Shown piece by piece: positions 1 through 13,350 of a stretch of 64,000 nucleotides of DNA. The notes under the pieces are model-generated. The model did no database searches, was not told the DNA's origin, and saw only the letters and a list, made by a program, of their open reading frames with translations. This DNA is from Siderastrea radians (taxonomy: Eukaryota > Cnidaria > Anthozoa > Scleractinia > Rhizangiidae): NCBI GenBank assembly GCA_964017195.1, contig OZ024894.1, positions 7,247,537 through 7,311,536 on the forward strand. Reading direction: 5' to 3'. Each line of letters opens with the position of its first letter. The first letter of the stretch is position 1. The position numbers and the translations under genes were made by a program.

Positions 1-1664
1 GATGATGGGGATGGTTTCGGCGGTTGGGAAGCGTCCTCTTCAGCCTTAACGAAGGCAATGGCCTGCTTATGGCATTCCGACGAAGCATGTTCTCCGACTT
101 GAACAAGGCCTGAAAACATCAATGTCGCCGTTCCTGCCAGGATGTCTTCGACAGGTGCTTGCTTTCGGCATCTTAGGCGTGAACGGGGCTGACCGTTCTC
201 CATTGCCCACTTTTGAAAAGGTATGCAAATTTCGCAAAGAAAATTGCTCTTTCCCGCATGACTAAATTGGGGAAAGCTGTCTCCGTCAAATGTTGAAGGG
301 ATCCTGCTTTCTCCTAACTTTCCAACCTTTATGGGTGGGAATGATGCAGCAACTAGTGCTCTAAGCTTGCAACTATTAAAAGAGGTGGTGCTGCCACATC
401 GCTTCTGGATGTTAAGTCTCTCACCTTGCATCGGGCCATGAATTTGAAAAATTTCATCCAAATAGCTCTTGAAACTCTTTGGCTTGCCTGGCAAATTTGA
501 TGGCAGAAAGAACTTTATTTTCTTGTTATGGCGAAGAAATAAATTATGCTGTGTTAAATCGTCGCCGTCACAGGCCTTGACATCTTGTAACTCAATGTCG
601 ATTTCGTCATCGGTTTCTTCCTCGTATTCAGAATAGGTTCCCTCATTCTCACACTCTGTTTCAGGGACTAAACCTTGCTCTTGATCGCTACTATGATCTT
701 CTGTTTTATCACACGCTATATGAACTGCAGTAGTGACCTCCCTTTTATTCATATGATCAGAGCTGTTGCCGTCTTCAACATTTGTGTCAGAATTAAGGCA
801 ATCGTCGGTTTTCTTCGCGTCCTCGACACGTTCCACGTGCTGCAATTCCTCTTGTTCTTCCTCGTATTCAGAATAGGTTCCCTCATTCTCACACTCTGTT
901 TCAGGGACTAAACCTTGCTCTTGATCGCTACTATGATCTTCTGTTTTATCACACGCTATATGAACTGCAGTAGTGACCTCCCTTTTATTCATATGATCAG
1001 AGCTGTTGCCGTCTGCAACATTTGTGTCAGAATTAAGGCAATCGTCGGTTTTCTCCGCGTCCTCGACACGTTCCACGTGCTGCAATTCCTCTTGTTCCGC
1101 CGGGTCAGTCTTTCCTCGCTTCTGGTGTGGCTCATCTGTCTCAGTTGATTCTTTAAATCGGATTCCAACGAACAGTTTCCGCTTTTTATTCGAGGACACT
1201 TTCCTGTAAGGGCCTTGTCCAACCAAGTGCTTTCCAAAGATCGAAAAGAACTGATGCCGATGGTTCTCCGTCGTTGGTATGCCAGAAAACTTTGAAAACG
1301 ACGTCCAGGCATCTTCTTTATTCACACAATCCGCAAGAGAACCAGGCTTTAATTTGGATTTCGCCCAAATCTTTACATTTTCTACATTCCAGTTATGGAC
1401 ATACTTAACTTTATGCGTAAGAATTGAACCACGGTAGCCAATCTTATGATTACCCTGTTTAAAAAATGCTACTTTCTTAAACCCTAAAGTAATCATTACC
1501 CTTCCAAGCAAACTCAGAAATGATTCTTTGAATGGATTTACTGAGGGGTTATCCTCTTGAAAGGCTGCCCACAGCTCATCGGTTGTGACGGTTTTATCCG
1601 CTTCCGGTGTCGTCCTGACGTTATTTGATACCCACGTCTCCAAAAATGTTTGCGTCAACTCCAT
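1..1664 (-). CDS. Large unidentified protein, 3' part beyond window edge
   Basis: An uninterrupted minus-strand frame of 554 codons runs from an ATG at 1664 off the left edge, so the protein is incomplete here. The first ~90 residues look like a small winged-helix-type fold. A second helix/strand block follows (with HQFFSIFGKHL near residue 150), then a long acidic low-complexity region made of two copies of an 80-residue unit. Close to the edge is a Cys/His cluster (CEIC, then ECHKQ) of the kind seen in hAT-transposase-like and BED-like zinc modules. A pyrimidine-rich stretch ending in CACAG directly precedes the ATG, so this ATG may lie at the start of an internal exon. I do not recognise the family. 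A domesticated or active transposase-related protein is one possibility, but a host nuclear protein is equally possible. Confidence 0.7.
   Translation of the reverse strand, partial: MELTQTFLETWVSNNVRTTPEADKTVTTDELWAAFQEDNPSVNPFKESFLSLLGRVMITLGFKKVAFFKQGNHKIGYRGSILTHKVKYVHNWNVENVKIWAKSKLKPGSLADCVNKEDAWTSFSKFSGIPTTENHRHQFFSIFGKHLVGQGPYRKVSSNKKRKLFVGIRFKESTETDEPHQKRGKTDPAEQEELQHVERVEDAEKTDDCLNSDTNVADGNSSDHMNKREVTTAVHIACDKTEDHSSDQEQGLVPETECENEGTYSEYEEEQEELQHVERVEDAKKTDDCLNSDTNVEDGNSSDHMNKREVTTAVHIACDKTEDHSSDQEQGLVPETECENEGTYSEYEEETDDEIDIELQDVKACDGDDLTQHNLFLRHNKKIKFFLPSNLPGKPKSFKSYLDEIFQIHGPMQGERLNIQKRCGSTTSFNSCKLRALVAASFPPIKVGKLGESRIPSTFDGDSFPQFSHAGKSNFLCEICIPFQKWAMENGQPRSRLRCRKQAPVEDILAGTATLMFSGLVQVGEHASSECHKQAIAFVKAEEDASQPPKPSPS
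621..1100 (-). repeat. 240-bp (80-codon) tandem duplication inside the left-edge ORF
   Basis: Positions 621-860 and 861-1100 are nearly identical, with only two obvious substitutions. The unit length is a multiple of three, so the frame is kept. Each unit encodes an acidic segment rich in Glu and Asp. The near identity shows a recent duplication. Confidence 0.9.
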
Positions 1665-2859
1665 CTGTGAAGGATGATAGGAAAAAGCAGAATTAAACAT
1701 TGTGGATGATATCTTATAAATCGTCAATGCGACTGTTTCTGCTTAATGAACTGAATTGTATTTGTTTTGTATTGCTTTTCAGTTGCCGAAAATCCTCACT
1801 TGACTTTAAGATCCATGTATCTCAAAACTAATTAATGGACAGTCTTTTCCTTCCTATATCGTGTAAGGAATATTCATTCTTTTGCAGTGATTATTAAAAA
1901 AACTTATTGCAAGTGCAATTTCCACTTCACAGGTGTAGAGCTGGTACAGGTTTTGTTTTGCCGAATAAAATAACTTCTTGATATGCAGTCAAAAAACAGC
2001 TTAACGAATTAGACAATGTTCAACTGTGTTATTCAAAAATCTATTTCTTGGAAAGAAACCTGACGACTGATAAAAGGTTAAGGTAAAAAGGTAAAGGTAA
2101 TTTATTTTAAGGCAAGTACACGGGGATTGGTTTCCAAATCTCCCTAGCCAGAGGCTCATGACGAAAGTGTTGAATATTTTAGGTAATACAAATAAATGAA
2201 TAAATATTAAAAATATTTAAAAACTACATCAAGTACTTACCGCAAGTCACTAAGCCTCCGATCAGAATGCTGTCTGTGCTGTTGCACAGGCTACATGTCA
2301 AGACTGCAAAAACAATGATACATATTAGCTCATGCCGGTTACTTCATATCAGGAAATTATCCATTGAATAAGAGGGAGAGCCATCGAAACGTCTGGATTT
2401 GAATGCATTTTTAGCGTAAATTTCGCAGAAAAATATATTTTATTATACTTAGCTCATACATGTTCACAGCATCCATCACTATAGAGTGCATTTTAGACAT
2501 TCATTGATCTGAAAGGGATTTAATCACAGATACCAATCTGATGCCGTCTATCTGTGACCTCCTCCTCAATACGTAATGTCTTCATACAGTTTAATTAGTT
2601 TTACACACACTATATCCGACAGGAGGAAAATCTTTTCGCATAATAATGTAAAAATTTTAATATTCAACTAACAGTTGCACACCATTGCAAAGAGAGAAGA
2701 GGTCCGATTCTTGTTATCATTAATGAACCGAGATTCAACTTCGTTTTTGGCGCATAGTTCCGTCAAGTTTATTTCTGTTTTGCACGTTTTTTGTCGATTA
2801 CAATGAAACTTAATGATACTGTTGCGAATTTGAAAGTCAGATACTTTGTAAGTCAGTGG
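1665..2859. other. No gene recognised
   Basis: AT-rich sequence with stops in all frames. It may include 5' flank or intron of the left-edge gene. I see no RNA gene or clear transposon end. Confidence 0.5.
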
Positions 2860-5800
2860 ATTGAGATCGCAAACAAATATTAAGCAAGGACCACAAAGGT
2901 CACGTCATCTAAAATTGAATGTACGGAATCCGAAGCACTTTTTTTTGTCGGTAACTCGTTTATGGTTCGCAAACAAGGATGCAAGCAACACTCAGTCGGT
3001 CACAAATAACAGGTCTGCAAGCAAGGTTGAGCAAGCACAAAATAACTGACAAAAAAAAATAAACTTAGTTCGATCAAATAAATACCGGAGTAATGGTCAC
3101 GCCATCTAAAATTGAATGTACAGAATCGGAAGTCAATTATTTTGTCGGTCACTCGTTTATGGTTCGCAAACAAGGATGCAAGCAACACTCAGTCGGTCAC
3201 AAATAACAGGTCTGCAAGCAAGGTTGAGCAAGCACAAAATAATTGACAAAAAAAAAAAAACTTAGTTCGATCAAATAAATACCGGAGTGATGGTCACGCC
3301 ATCTAAAATTGAATGTACAGAATCGGAAGTCAATTATTTTGTCGGTCACTCGTTTATGGTTCGCAAACAAGGATGCAAGCAACACTCAGTCGGTCACAAA
3401 TAACAGGTCTGCAAGCAAGGTTGAGCAAGCACAAAATAATTCACAAAAAAAAATAAACTTAGTTCGATCAAATAAATACCGGAGTAATGGTCACGCCATC
3501 TAAAATTGAATGTACAGAATCGGAAGTCAATTATTTTGTCGGTCACTCGTTTATGGTTCGCAAACAAGGATGCAAGCAACACTCAGTCGGTCACAAATAA
3601 CAGGTCTGCAAGCAAGGTTGAGCAAGCACAAAATAACTGACAAAAAAAAATAAACTTAGTTCGATCAAATAAATACCGGAGTAATGGTCACGCCATCTAA
3701 AATTGAATGTACAGAATCGGAAGTCAATTATTTTGTCGGTCACTCGTTTATGGTTCGCAAACAAGGATGCAAGCAACACTCAGTCGGTCACAAATAACAG
3801 GTCTGCAAGCAAGGTTGAGCAAGCACAAAATAATTCACAAAAAAAAATAAACTTAGTTCGATCAAATAAATACCGGAGTAATGGTCACGCCATCTAAAAT
3901 TGAATGTACAGAATCGGAAGTCAATTATTTTGTCGGTCACTCGTTTATGGTTCGCAAACAAGGATGCAAGCAACACTCAGTCGGTCACAAATAACAGGTC
4001 TGCAAGCAAGGTTGAGCAAGCACAAAATAATTCACAAAAAAAAATAAACTTAGTTCGATCAAATAAATACCGGAGTAATGGTCACGCCATCTAAAATTGA
4101 ATGTACAGAATCGGAAGTCAATTATTTTGTCGGTCACTCGTTTATGGTTCGCAAACAAGGATGCAAGCAACACTCAGTCGGTCACAAATAACAGGTCTGC
4201 AAGCAAGGTTGAGCAAGCACAAAATAACTGACAAAAAAAAATAAACTTAGTTCGATCAAATAAATACCGGAGTAATGGTCACGCCATCTAAAATTGAATG
4301 TACAGAATCGGAAGTCAATTATTTTGTCGGTCACTCGTTTATGGTTCGCAAACAAGGATGCAAGCAACACTCAGTCGGTCACAAATAACAGGTCTGCAAG
4401 CAAGGTTGAGCAAGCACAAAATAATTCACAAAAAAAAATAAACTTAGTTCGATCAAATAAATACCGGAGTAATGGTCACGCCATCTAAAATTGAATGTAC
4501 AGAATCGGAAGTCAATTATTTTGTCGGTCACTCGTTTATGGTTCGCAAACAAGGATGCAAGCAACACTCAGTCGGTCACAAATAACAGGTCTGCAAGCAA
4601 GGTTGAGCAAGCACAAAATAACTGACAAAAAAAAATAAACTTAGTTCGATCAAATAAATACCGGAGTAATGGTCACGCCATCTAAAATTGAATGTACAGA
4701 ATCGGAAGTCAATTATTTTGTCGGTCACTCGTTTATGGTTCGCAAACAAGGATGCAAGCAACACTCAGTCGGTCACAAATAACAGGTCTGCAAGCAAGGT
4801 TGAGCAAGCACAAAATAATTGACAAAAAAAAATAAACTTAGTTCGATCAAATAAATACCGGAGTAATGGTCACGCCATCTAAAATTGAATGTACAGAATC
4901 GGAAGTCAATTATTTTGTCGGTCACTCGTTTATGGTTCGCAAACAAGGATGCAAGCAACACTCAGTCGGTCACAAATAACAGGTCTGCAAGCAAGGTTGA
5001 GCAAGCACAAAATAATTGACAAAAAAAAAATAATCTTAGTTCGATCAAATAAATACCGGAGTAATGGTCACGCCATCTAAAATTGAATGTACAGAATCGG
5101 AAGTCAATTATTTTGTCGGTCACTCGTTTATGGTTCGCAAACAAGGATGCAAGCAACACTCAGTCGGTCACAAATAACAGGTCTGCAAGCAAGGTTGAGC
5201 AAGCACAAAATAATTGACAAAAAAAAATAAACTTAGTTCGATCAAATAAATACCGGAGTAATGGTCACGCCATCTAAAATTGAATGTACAGAATCGGAAG
5301 TCAATTATTTTGTCGGTCACTCGTTTATGGTTCGCAAACAAGGATCCAAGCAACACTCAGTCGGTCACAAATAACAGGTCTGCAAGCAAGATTGAGCAAG
5401 CACAAAATAATTGACAAAAAAAATAAACTTAGTTCGATCAAATAAATACCGGAGTAATGGTCAAGCGATCTAAAATTGAATGTACGTACAGAATCGGAAG
5501 TCAATTATTTTGTCGGTCACTCGTTTATGGTTCGCAAACAAGGATGCAAGCAACACTCAGTCGGTCACAAATAACAGGTCTGCAAGCAAGGTTGAGCAAG
5601 CACAAAATAATTGACAAAAAAAAAATAAACTTAGTTCGATCAAATAAATACCGGAGTAATGGTCACGCCATCTAAAATTGAATGTACAGAATCGGAAGTC
5701 AATTATTTTGTCGGTCACTCGTTTATGGTTCGCAAACAAGGATGCAAGCAACACTCAGTCGGTCACAAATAACAGGTCTGCAAGCAAGGTTGAGCAAGCA

Positions 5801-6230
5801 CAAAATAATTGACAAAAAAAATAAACTTAGTTCGATCAAATAAATACCGGAGTAATGGTCACGCGATCTAAAATTGAATGTACGTACAGAATCGGAAGTC
5901 AATTATTTTGTCGGTCACTCGTTTATGGTTCGCAAACAAGGATGCAAGCAACACTCAGTCGGTCACAAATAACAGGTCTGCAAGCAAGGTTGAGCAAGCA
6001 CAAAATAATTGACAAACAACGAAATGTTTAGTTCGATCAGATACATAACGCGTTTATGGTCAAGCCAACTAAACTTCACTGAACATTAAATGTACAGAAT
6101 CCGAAGCCAATACTGCCAATAAATGTGTCGGTCACTCGTTTATGGTTCGCAAACAAGGTTGATCAGGCACAAAATAAATGACAAAAAAATGAAATATTTG
6201 TTCGATCAAATACATCATGTTAACCGTCGA
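2860..6230. repeat. 197-bp satellite array, about 17 units
   Basis: The core GGTCACTCGTTTATGGTTCG recurs near 3146, 3343, 3540 and so on every 197 bp to about 5315, then at spacings of 198-200 bp. The first unit (near 2950) and the last (near 6129) are diverged. Inner units differ by single bases and by the length of an A run. Two sub-variants of one site (AACTGAC and AATTCAC) alternate irregularly. Late units gain a 4-bp insertion (GTAC duplicated). The short open frames that repeat in every unit are a by-product of the sequence, not genes. Confidence 0.97.
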
Positions 6231-8634
6231 GAAATTATTACTAGTTTGTATTTCAATTGAAAAAACGTTTAAAGTCGAATGAGTTTGCAAAAGCGTTTTC
6301 TTTTTCGGTGACGATAATTACTTGGTTGAATCGACTAAATCGCGTTTTTCATTTCCGGCAACTGGGAAAAAAACTTACTTTATAGCGAACTTGACCTTTC
6401 GGTCCACTTCCCCTTCAATCGACACCCTCCGACCACTAGATTTGAAACCCTGTAGTGTATATATATGCAATACCCATTCTTAAATGCCTTTGATGAAATG
6501 CAAATTCATGCCTACCATCATGAACCTTTCATAACTTAAATACCTAAACCATAGCATCTTCAACACCAAGGACAAACCATTGCCCTTATCTGCCAAGATT
6601 GCGTGGCAAGCCTGAAAACAGAATCTGAGAAGCATTGTAATAACAGTCCATAAAATAAATTGATCCATTTCTATTATATAATCGTGATCTAAAAAATAAA
6701 GCGCAGCCAGGTACAACAAATTCGAGACGTCAATTATCTTGGAAAGTTACGAGAGATTCGACGAGCACAGTTTTTACAGATAGTTTAGTTAAGCTTTCTT
6801 AGTGTAGCTTTGCGCTAACGAGATACTGACTGTTTCTTTCATTTTTGGGGAAGGAATGACCAGAGAAACAGTTTGTTGACATTTATTGTAAAAATTCACG
6901 CGCGTATCTAGTCATTTAAGAAATATTTATTTCAACGAGCGTTGGGCGGGTCAAATTTAACTCAACCCATCACTTTTCGCGCCAACAACATGCAAATTAA
7001 ATTCAATTCCTTGCAGGCGGAACAAGTCGACTCGCGACGTCCGTCGCTCGCTATTGCGACTTCCTGGCGAAAAATAGTCGACTTGTGACAAGTCTTCGAA
7101 ACCAAAAATTAGTTAGATCATTTCTTTTTCAATCATTTTTAATCCGATTCAACCATTTTGACTTTTCAACAGTTATGGTTCTTAATGAAATGAATGATTA
7201 TCATTCTTAACATTGACGCGAATATTTCTTTGTAAATATTTCATTTGAAGGACGGAAAGCCTAGACTCTGTAGGGATTCCAAACCGCGGTATGAAAATTG
7301 CCATGACTGAAATGTTCGGCCGAATGTTCATTACAGTAGTTTAACATCTGAACTCAGACTAAGTATAAACATTATGTATATGTGCTTCTAAATGCAAATA
7401 AAAAGCAAAATTATGTCATGGAGTAATTTCAAAATCAGTGACGCGTACAGCGACAGGAGCTTGTAATGACTGTAATTGCAGTAATTGTAATTGAATCTTG
7501 CGTCCCCACGATGCGAGGTCTTGACTTCAAAATAAATAATTTCTTAACCGAATGACCTCAAACGTCCCAAATCTTTTCGATTTTCTAAAGATTTTCGTCA
7601 GGGACAGAATCAAAACAATAACAAACGCTCGCAATGCATACAGGTCGACAGAGTGTCGCAGCGTATTGCAGCGATCAATCTGTTAGTGGAGATCTTACAG
7701 AATGACCAAAGGTTAATCAATCATTTGTTTAGTATATGCCATTTTTTTTTTTAAACGGTTTTGTGAAAAAGATGTAGACAATCACAAATCGGAAATATGA
7801 GATAAGTTTCACGGTTTCATTTAAGGTTGTTGCAAACCGGCACGTGGATCTTGCGTCAAGCATCCTGTTGACGCACCTGATGAACCTTAAACTATTGTAA
7901 CGAAATCTAAATTATTTTCATTGCATTTTTTGATTAATTCATTAATAGGGGCTAGAGTATTGCGAAAACCCAGCACGCTATAGCGATGACGCGGACATTT
8001 GACTGGTGTCAGACAAAATTCTAGAGTCGCAGACTGCCTAAAACGCCGGTATACCATGTAGTCGAAGATTTTGTGACACGTCCGGCTGCAATGAGGCTAG
8101 ATTTGTATTTTCGCCCAGCCCTGGTGAGATATATAAATCGTATAGTGGTCTCACGCCAAACCGTAGTCGCGCGATTTCTCTAAGGTTTTGGTTTTCTGTC
8201 TAAAACCACATTAACTGAAAACAAGTCACGGAAATCTTGCCTATTGCCGTTGAAGTTGTAAGAAGACTAAAATAGCTTTAAGCGCACGCATAAAATTACA
8301 CCTAAAATAGCAACAAATAATCGTTCAAGATTTCAGTCAAGATGTAAGAAAATAAAAATACACACAGACACCAACAGCATGCAAGATCCACTCTTTTTAG
8401 CGAGCGGAAAAGTTCAAATTGGATGGTGTACGGTTTGAACGAACATAATTGACAATGTCGAGATTTTTGAAAGAACCGAATAAATTATGTCACTATAGTC
8501 TACAATTTTGTCTTCTGAAGTCGTCAGTGCGTCCAAGGCCTTTATTTTACCTTATATCAAGTCACGCAACGGCAAAATAAGTTAGACAATAACAAATGGA
8601 TGTCATGTTTAAAAACACCTCAACATCGGCGTAA
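6231..8634. other. No gene recognised
   Basis: AT-rich sequence without an ORF or RNA gene that I can support. A short GC-richer patch near 7010-7090 has two GTCGACT-like sites facing each other and may be a relic of a small inverted-repeat element. Confidence 0.4.
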
Positions 8635-8710
8635 TGCTTCATAGCTCAGTTGGTAGAGCATTGCACTCGTGAAGAGAGTAAGGTCGTAGGTTCGAATCCT
8701 GCTGAAGCAC
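8635..8710 (+). repeat. tRNA-like sequence, probably SINE head
   Basis: A 7-bp acceptor stem (TGCTTCA with TGAAGCA), a D arm (GCTC/GAGC, A box TAGCTCAGTTGG) and a T arm with B box GGTTCGAATCC are present, followed by a T-run terminator. The middle is three bases too long and does not form a normal five-pair, seven-base anticodon arm. It is therefore more likely a tRNA-derived SINE or pseudo-tRNA than a working tRNA. The closest look is tRNA-Thr-like. Confidence 0.6.
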
Positions 8711-9059
8711 TTTTTTTTCTTCTCTCCTTCAATTTTTGATACTCGACTAAACCTACGTTCATTTGAATGTTACTGTGCATTAAAAGAAATCGAACAAAAA
8801 TTTACATACATATAATTGTTAAGGTCACAGCCCTAAGTAACTAAAACGGCCTTTTTAAAAACAAACAGACGGTATTTCTACTAAAACCGACTTTTACTCA
8901 ATGAGGCAGTTGAATGTTATTCCGTAACTCGATTTTGTTTAAATAAGCGCAGCATACGTACTTTTTAGAATCTTTTCACGATTTAAATCTGGCTTACGTT
9001 CTTGTTATCGCCTGTGTAGTTTCGAACGCGCCTGTGCGCTAAAAAAAACTACACAGGTG

Positions 9060-12000
9060 CATGCTACGCGGGCTATGCTTGGACAGCGAGACTTCAACAT
9101 AAATACCTGATCATTAATTAATATCAATTGTCGCGATAAATAAACATTTATGTGCGATATTTAGTGAGTCCAGCATATTTGTGCACAGTTGAAAATCTTT
9201 TTTTTTTTTTGAGGCACACTTCCAAGATGCCTGGGAAATGGTAAAAGTAAGAATCTGTCATTAATCTCAGCGCGTGATTGGTTGCAGGTTTGTGACAACC
9301 AAATGTGTCGTTATCCCTTGGTTGAAAGCGGAGTCTTGTCAGTAAGATATTCGTTGATAATTTATCAGTTAATCCTTGTGAAAAACAAAATTGGCAAGCT
9401 CTAAACTTAACGCAGAATTTGAAAACGTTTTGGTTGAAAAACCTTTTCAATCGCATTTATTGTGGCCTAAGATTAGACACAAAACAATAGCGCCATCCTT
9501 TTTGCATCCGGTTTGCGGTTTGTTGAAGAGATGGGTGAAATTCATGGCGTAATCAGCCTAAACTGAATTTACATACCATACACACATACATACCATACTG
9601 GTTTGTAAAACGTGAAAGTTTGTTTGAAACAAAACAAGCAATCTTTAACGGGGAAAAAAGCATTTAAAGACAGAAGAAAAGACATTCTTCGGTTGTTAAA
9701 ACACAGTACAGCTAACCGAATTATTCGACTTTCATTAAAACCAGTCATTCTCTAACCTGTGTACAGCCGTCACGCTCCACCTCCGCGATTTTCTGGAGCG
9801 TAGCGGGACGTCTGTACACATACACAGGCTATTCATTCGCATGCTTGAACTTGAAGTTTCCATTGTTCATGAAGAAACAGTAGTTAAATGGGTTCATGTG
9901 AAAAAAAATCGGCGAGCGATGTAGGGTATCATGAACAAATGAATTTAAAATAGAGATACAACGGCTTATAAATCGACCATGTGGAGACCACGAGAAAGAT
10001 CTTAATGCTATTTTGTCTCAAGGTGGTTATTACGTGGCTTCTTTTATGATATGTGAAAAAGTCTCGTCTCACAAGCAAAATATTCTACTCCAAGAGTTTT
10101 GATTATCGAGCGTAAATTACAACCGTGAGTGGTTCGACGTAGCCGCTTCGGCCTGAACTTAATTGAGTAAAGCGAATCGGAGACAAGCTGGGCAGCGAGA
10201 CTTCAGCGACAATAAAATTAATATATTTAAAAAACGATAAATAAATATTTAATCTTATATATAATAAGGAAATTCGTTCATCAAATGTGCGGTATTTAGT
10301 AAGTCTAGCATATTTGTGCACAGATGAAAATTAAAATTCTAATATTGGTGAGTCGCACTTCCAAGATGCCTGGGAAATGGTAAAAGTACAAATCTGTCAT
10401 TAATCCCAGCATGTAATTGGTTGCAGGTTTGTGGCAGCCAGACTGTGTCGTTATCCCTCAGTTGAAAGCGGTGTCTTGTCAATAAGAAATTTGTTTGATT
10501 ACGATTCAATTTTCCCTAACAGAACAAAATTGGCAAGCTCTGAGCCTTACGCCTTTTATCAAAACGTATTGATTTCATTAAAAAAATCTCTCGTTTATTG
10601 TGACGACAAATCAACCGCGCCGCCCTTTTTGTTTCCGGTTTGCGGTCTGTTGAAAACCATGGTCTTGGCATACAGGAGGCAAGACATTCGCTGAACATTT
10701 TTTCTGTTTAGAAGACAAAGTGCATGACGGATATTTGACGGGTTTCGCCAAAACAACGTACATTCTCATGCTTGATCTCGAATTTGGTTCTTTCTTATTA
10801 AATTATTCAAAAAATAAGTTCAAAAACAATAGGCGACCTATTTATTACCGATATCTCGTATTTTGAACTGGCTAAAACCGTAGCGAGCCGAAATCAACTA
10901 GGGGCGGTTTCTTCTGACATACCTTTTAAAGTACGTTTTCACTAACATGTGAAAAATTCTTGTTTTGTAAGCAAAAACTCTACCCCTATGGGCTTTGTTT
11001 TTCGAGTGTAAATAATAACCGTCAGAGATACGGTCGCTTGGCGGCTGAAATAATTTAAGCAAAGCCAAACGAAGACATGCTGGGCTGCCTGAGCAGTAAG
11101 AACTCGTTGACGATAACTTCATTCAACCGCGATCAGTCAGTGAAAAAATCTAATCCACAAAAAAAAAGCAGCCAATATTTTCAGCGTTTAATGTGCGATA
11201 TAGTAAAACATATTTTAGTTAAACTGAGTGCACCACCAATCTGGCACCAAGATGTCAAAACTAAGCCAAGCTCGATCGCAAATTCAATTTTAAAAGATAC
11301 CGTAAATAATCAAAAGCACTTAAAAAAGAAACAAGCCGATATATCTAGTACCAGTTAAAACTGTCATGAAGAAATTGCCTAAAAAGTAAATTGATACACA
11401 CACAGAGTGAAAAGCTTTGTTGGTCTAAACGTCAGCTTCCTTTGAAAGCTCAAATAAACAAATCTTCTCCCGTTCCGTTCATTGTGGCGTAAGATACATA
11501 ACACCAGCCCTACCTTAGACATTGAGCTGAGTTGTTTCCGGTTTGCGGTCTTTTCAAAAAAACTTACAATTTCCCTTTTTATCGTGTGTTTAAGAATTTA
11601 TAGAGTAGATCAAATATGAAAAAGGCGCAAGTAGTCAGTTACTTGAATAAAACTTAACACGGGCAATCGGTTAGAGCGAAAAAATTGAAGGCAGAAGTCA
11701 AAACATCACCTGGACACTTTTCCTGTTGTGAAAACCCCAGGGCAGTGTGTGTGTTATAACATATTGTTTCCAAATTATGCTTGATCTCAAAAACGTATAA
11801 TTTTTTCAAAATTTTAGTATCAGAAATACTCGTTTTATGTTAAGAAACAAACAGAGGGCCACATATCAACCAACAATAGAAAGTACCAAAATCAAATGTA
11901 TCGAGTTGGAAACGGCTACATGTCAGAGGCAGTGGGCAGTTGCGAGAAAGGTTTATCCGAGTATTGGTCTCATAGCCGTTTCTTCAAGAGGTTTCTTTCC

Positions 12001-13350
12001 ACATACCGTGAAGACTGTTGCTGGCGAATTGTATGTTGAAATGAAATCCAGGAAATCTTAAAACTCATTTTTTCACATAATAAAGAAACATTTGTCCAAA
12101 GCCGCCATCCGATTCGATATCGCCACTTCGCGTCAGTAATAATTTGAGTGAATCAATAAGAGCTGGACAGCAGAGTTGAGCGAAAATACCACCAATATTA
12201 GTTGCCGTAATAACTTAAAATACAGTGTACATAAGACCAAGCGAGCATAGGGGAAGGATGTGAGACATAAAGTCTAAGATACTTTAAAAAAGCGCACTAC
12301 AAAAATGTCTGGCAATGATAAAAAATCAACAATGACCAATTTTGGCAGGAGGCTGTCACGATGCTGTATGTGATTGGTTGCGGTCTCTCTGAAAACCAAT
12401 TGTGTCGTAATTCCCAAATTATGTAGAGATCTCTGGTCAAAATAATTTCTACAATCAATACATTGAGTTGATATTCGCACGGAACTTAACGCATTACCAA
12501 AACGTATCGATTTCGATTAAACAAGTCGTCTTCCGTTCACTGTGGAGTAAGATACATAACACCAGCGCTGCTACCTTCAACTCTACCTGAGTTGTTTCCG
12601 GTTTGCGGTCTGTTCAAAAAACCCTCTATATCCCTTTTTACCGTTTATTTGGGGCCAAAATATGATAGAGTAGATCAAATACGGAAAAGATGCGAGTATT
12701 TACTTGAACAAAACTAAACAGCTTAACGCTAACTCGAGACGAAAACTTCCCCCTGGACACTTTGCCTGTTGGGAACACGCCAGAGCAAAACAGAAATAAC
12801 AGGGTTCATTAAAAAATGTACATCGGCTCATGCTTAATCGCAGAAACGTTTTGTTTTATGTTAAGAAAAAACGAGGTCCACATGTCAACAACCACTATAG
12901 ATTACCACAAGGAAACGTTTTAAGTTGAAAATGGCTTCAAGACAGTGGGCAGTCGCGAGAAAGATTTCGCCTAGCATTATGACTCTCACAGCGGTTGACA
13001 CATACCATGAACTGTTGTTGGCCCATATGTATGTTAAAATATAATCTTAAAAAATACATATATCGAATTATCCTCTTGCGAGCAAAATTATGAACTACAA
13101 GAGGTAATCCATGTACAGTCAGCCAGACACAAGCCGCTATCGCCGTTTCGAGGCCAGTAATCAGAGTAATAGTTCTGATAGTTTGATTGATCAATAAGAG
13201 CTGGGCAGCAAGAGTTCAGAGAAAATAACATAAATATAAGTTGTTGTGATAAATTGAGAAGCCGAGAACAGAGTGTTCAGCGTTCAAAAAACGTATCGAT
13301 TTCGATTAAAAACTCTTTCCTTTTGTCTATTTCGGCGTAAGATACGCAGG
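9060..13350. repeat. Family of about five diverged ~1-kb tandem repeats
   Basis: A marker close to GCTGGGCAGC recurs near 9078, 10188, 11076, 12163 and 13198. A second marker (CGGTTTGCGGTCTGTTG and variants) recurs near 9510, 10635, 11535 and 12600. A third block, GATGCCTGGGAAATGGTAAAA, is shared at about 9225 and 10365. Order is the same in each unit but spacing varies from about 0.9 to 1.1 kb. No unit keeps an open frame, so I call it a non-coding or decayed tandem family. Confidence 0.7.
9757..9836. repeat. Short hairpin element
   Basis: CCTGTGTACAG, ACGCTCCA and their reverse complements (TGGAGCGT, CTGTACACATACACAGG) face each other across about 15 bp, as in a miniature inverted-repeat element. 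A similar but smaller hairpin with CCTGTGTAGTTT lies near 9012-9058. Confidence 0.6.

Noticed and set aside
3000..5754. Recurring 62-65 codon ORFs on both strands
   Set aside because: They repeat every 197 bp with the satellite and have no independent support.
2860..6230. CRISPR-like array
   Set aside because: Units are contiguous near-identical 197-bp repeats without variable spacers, in a eukaryotic context.
8635..8710. Functional host tRNA-Thr
   Set aside because: The anticodon arm does not fold to a standard stem and loop; SINE-like.
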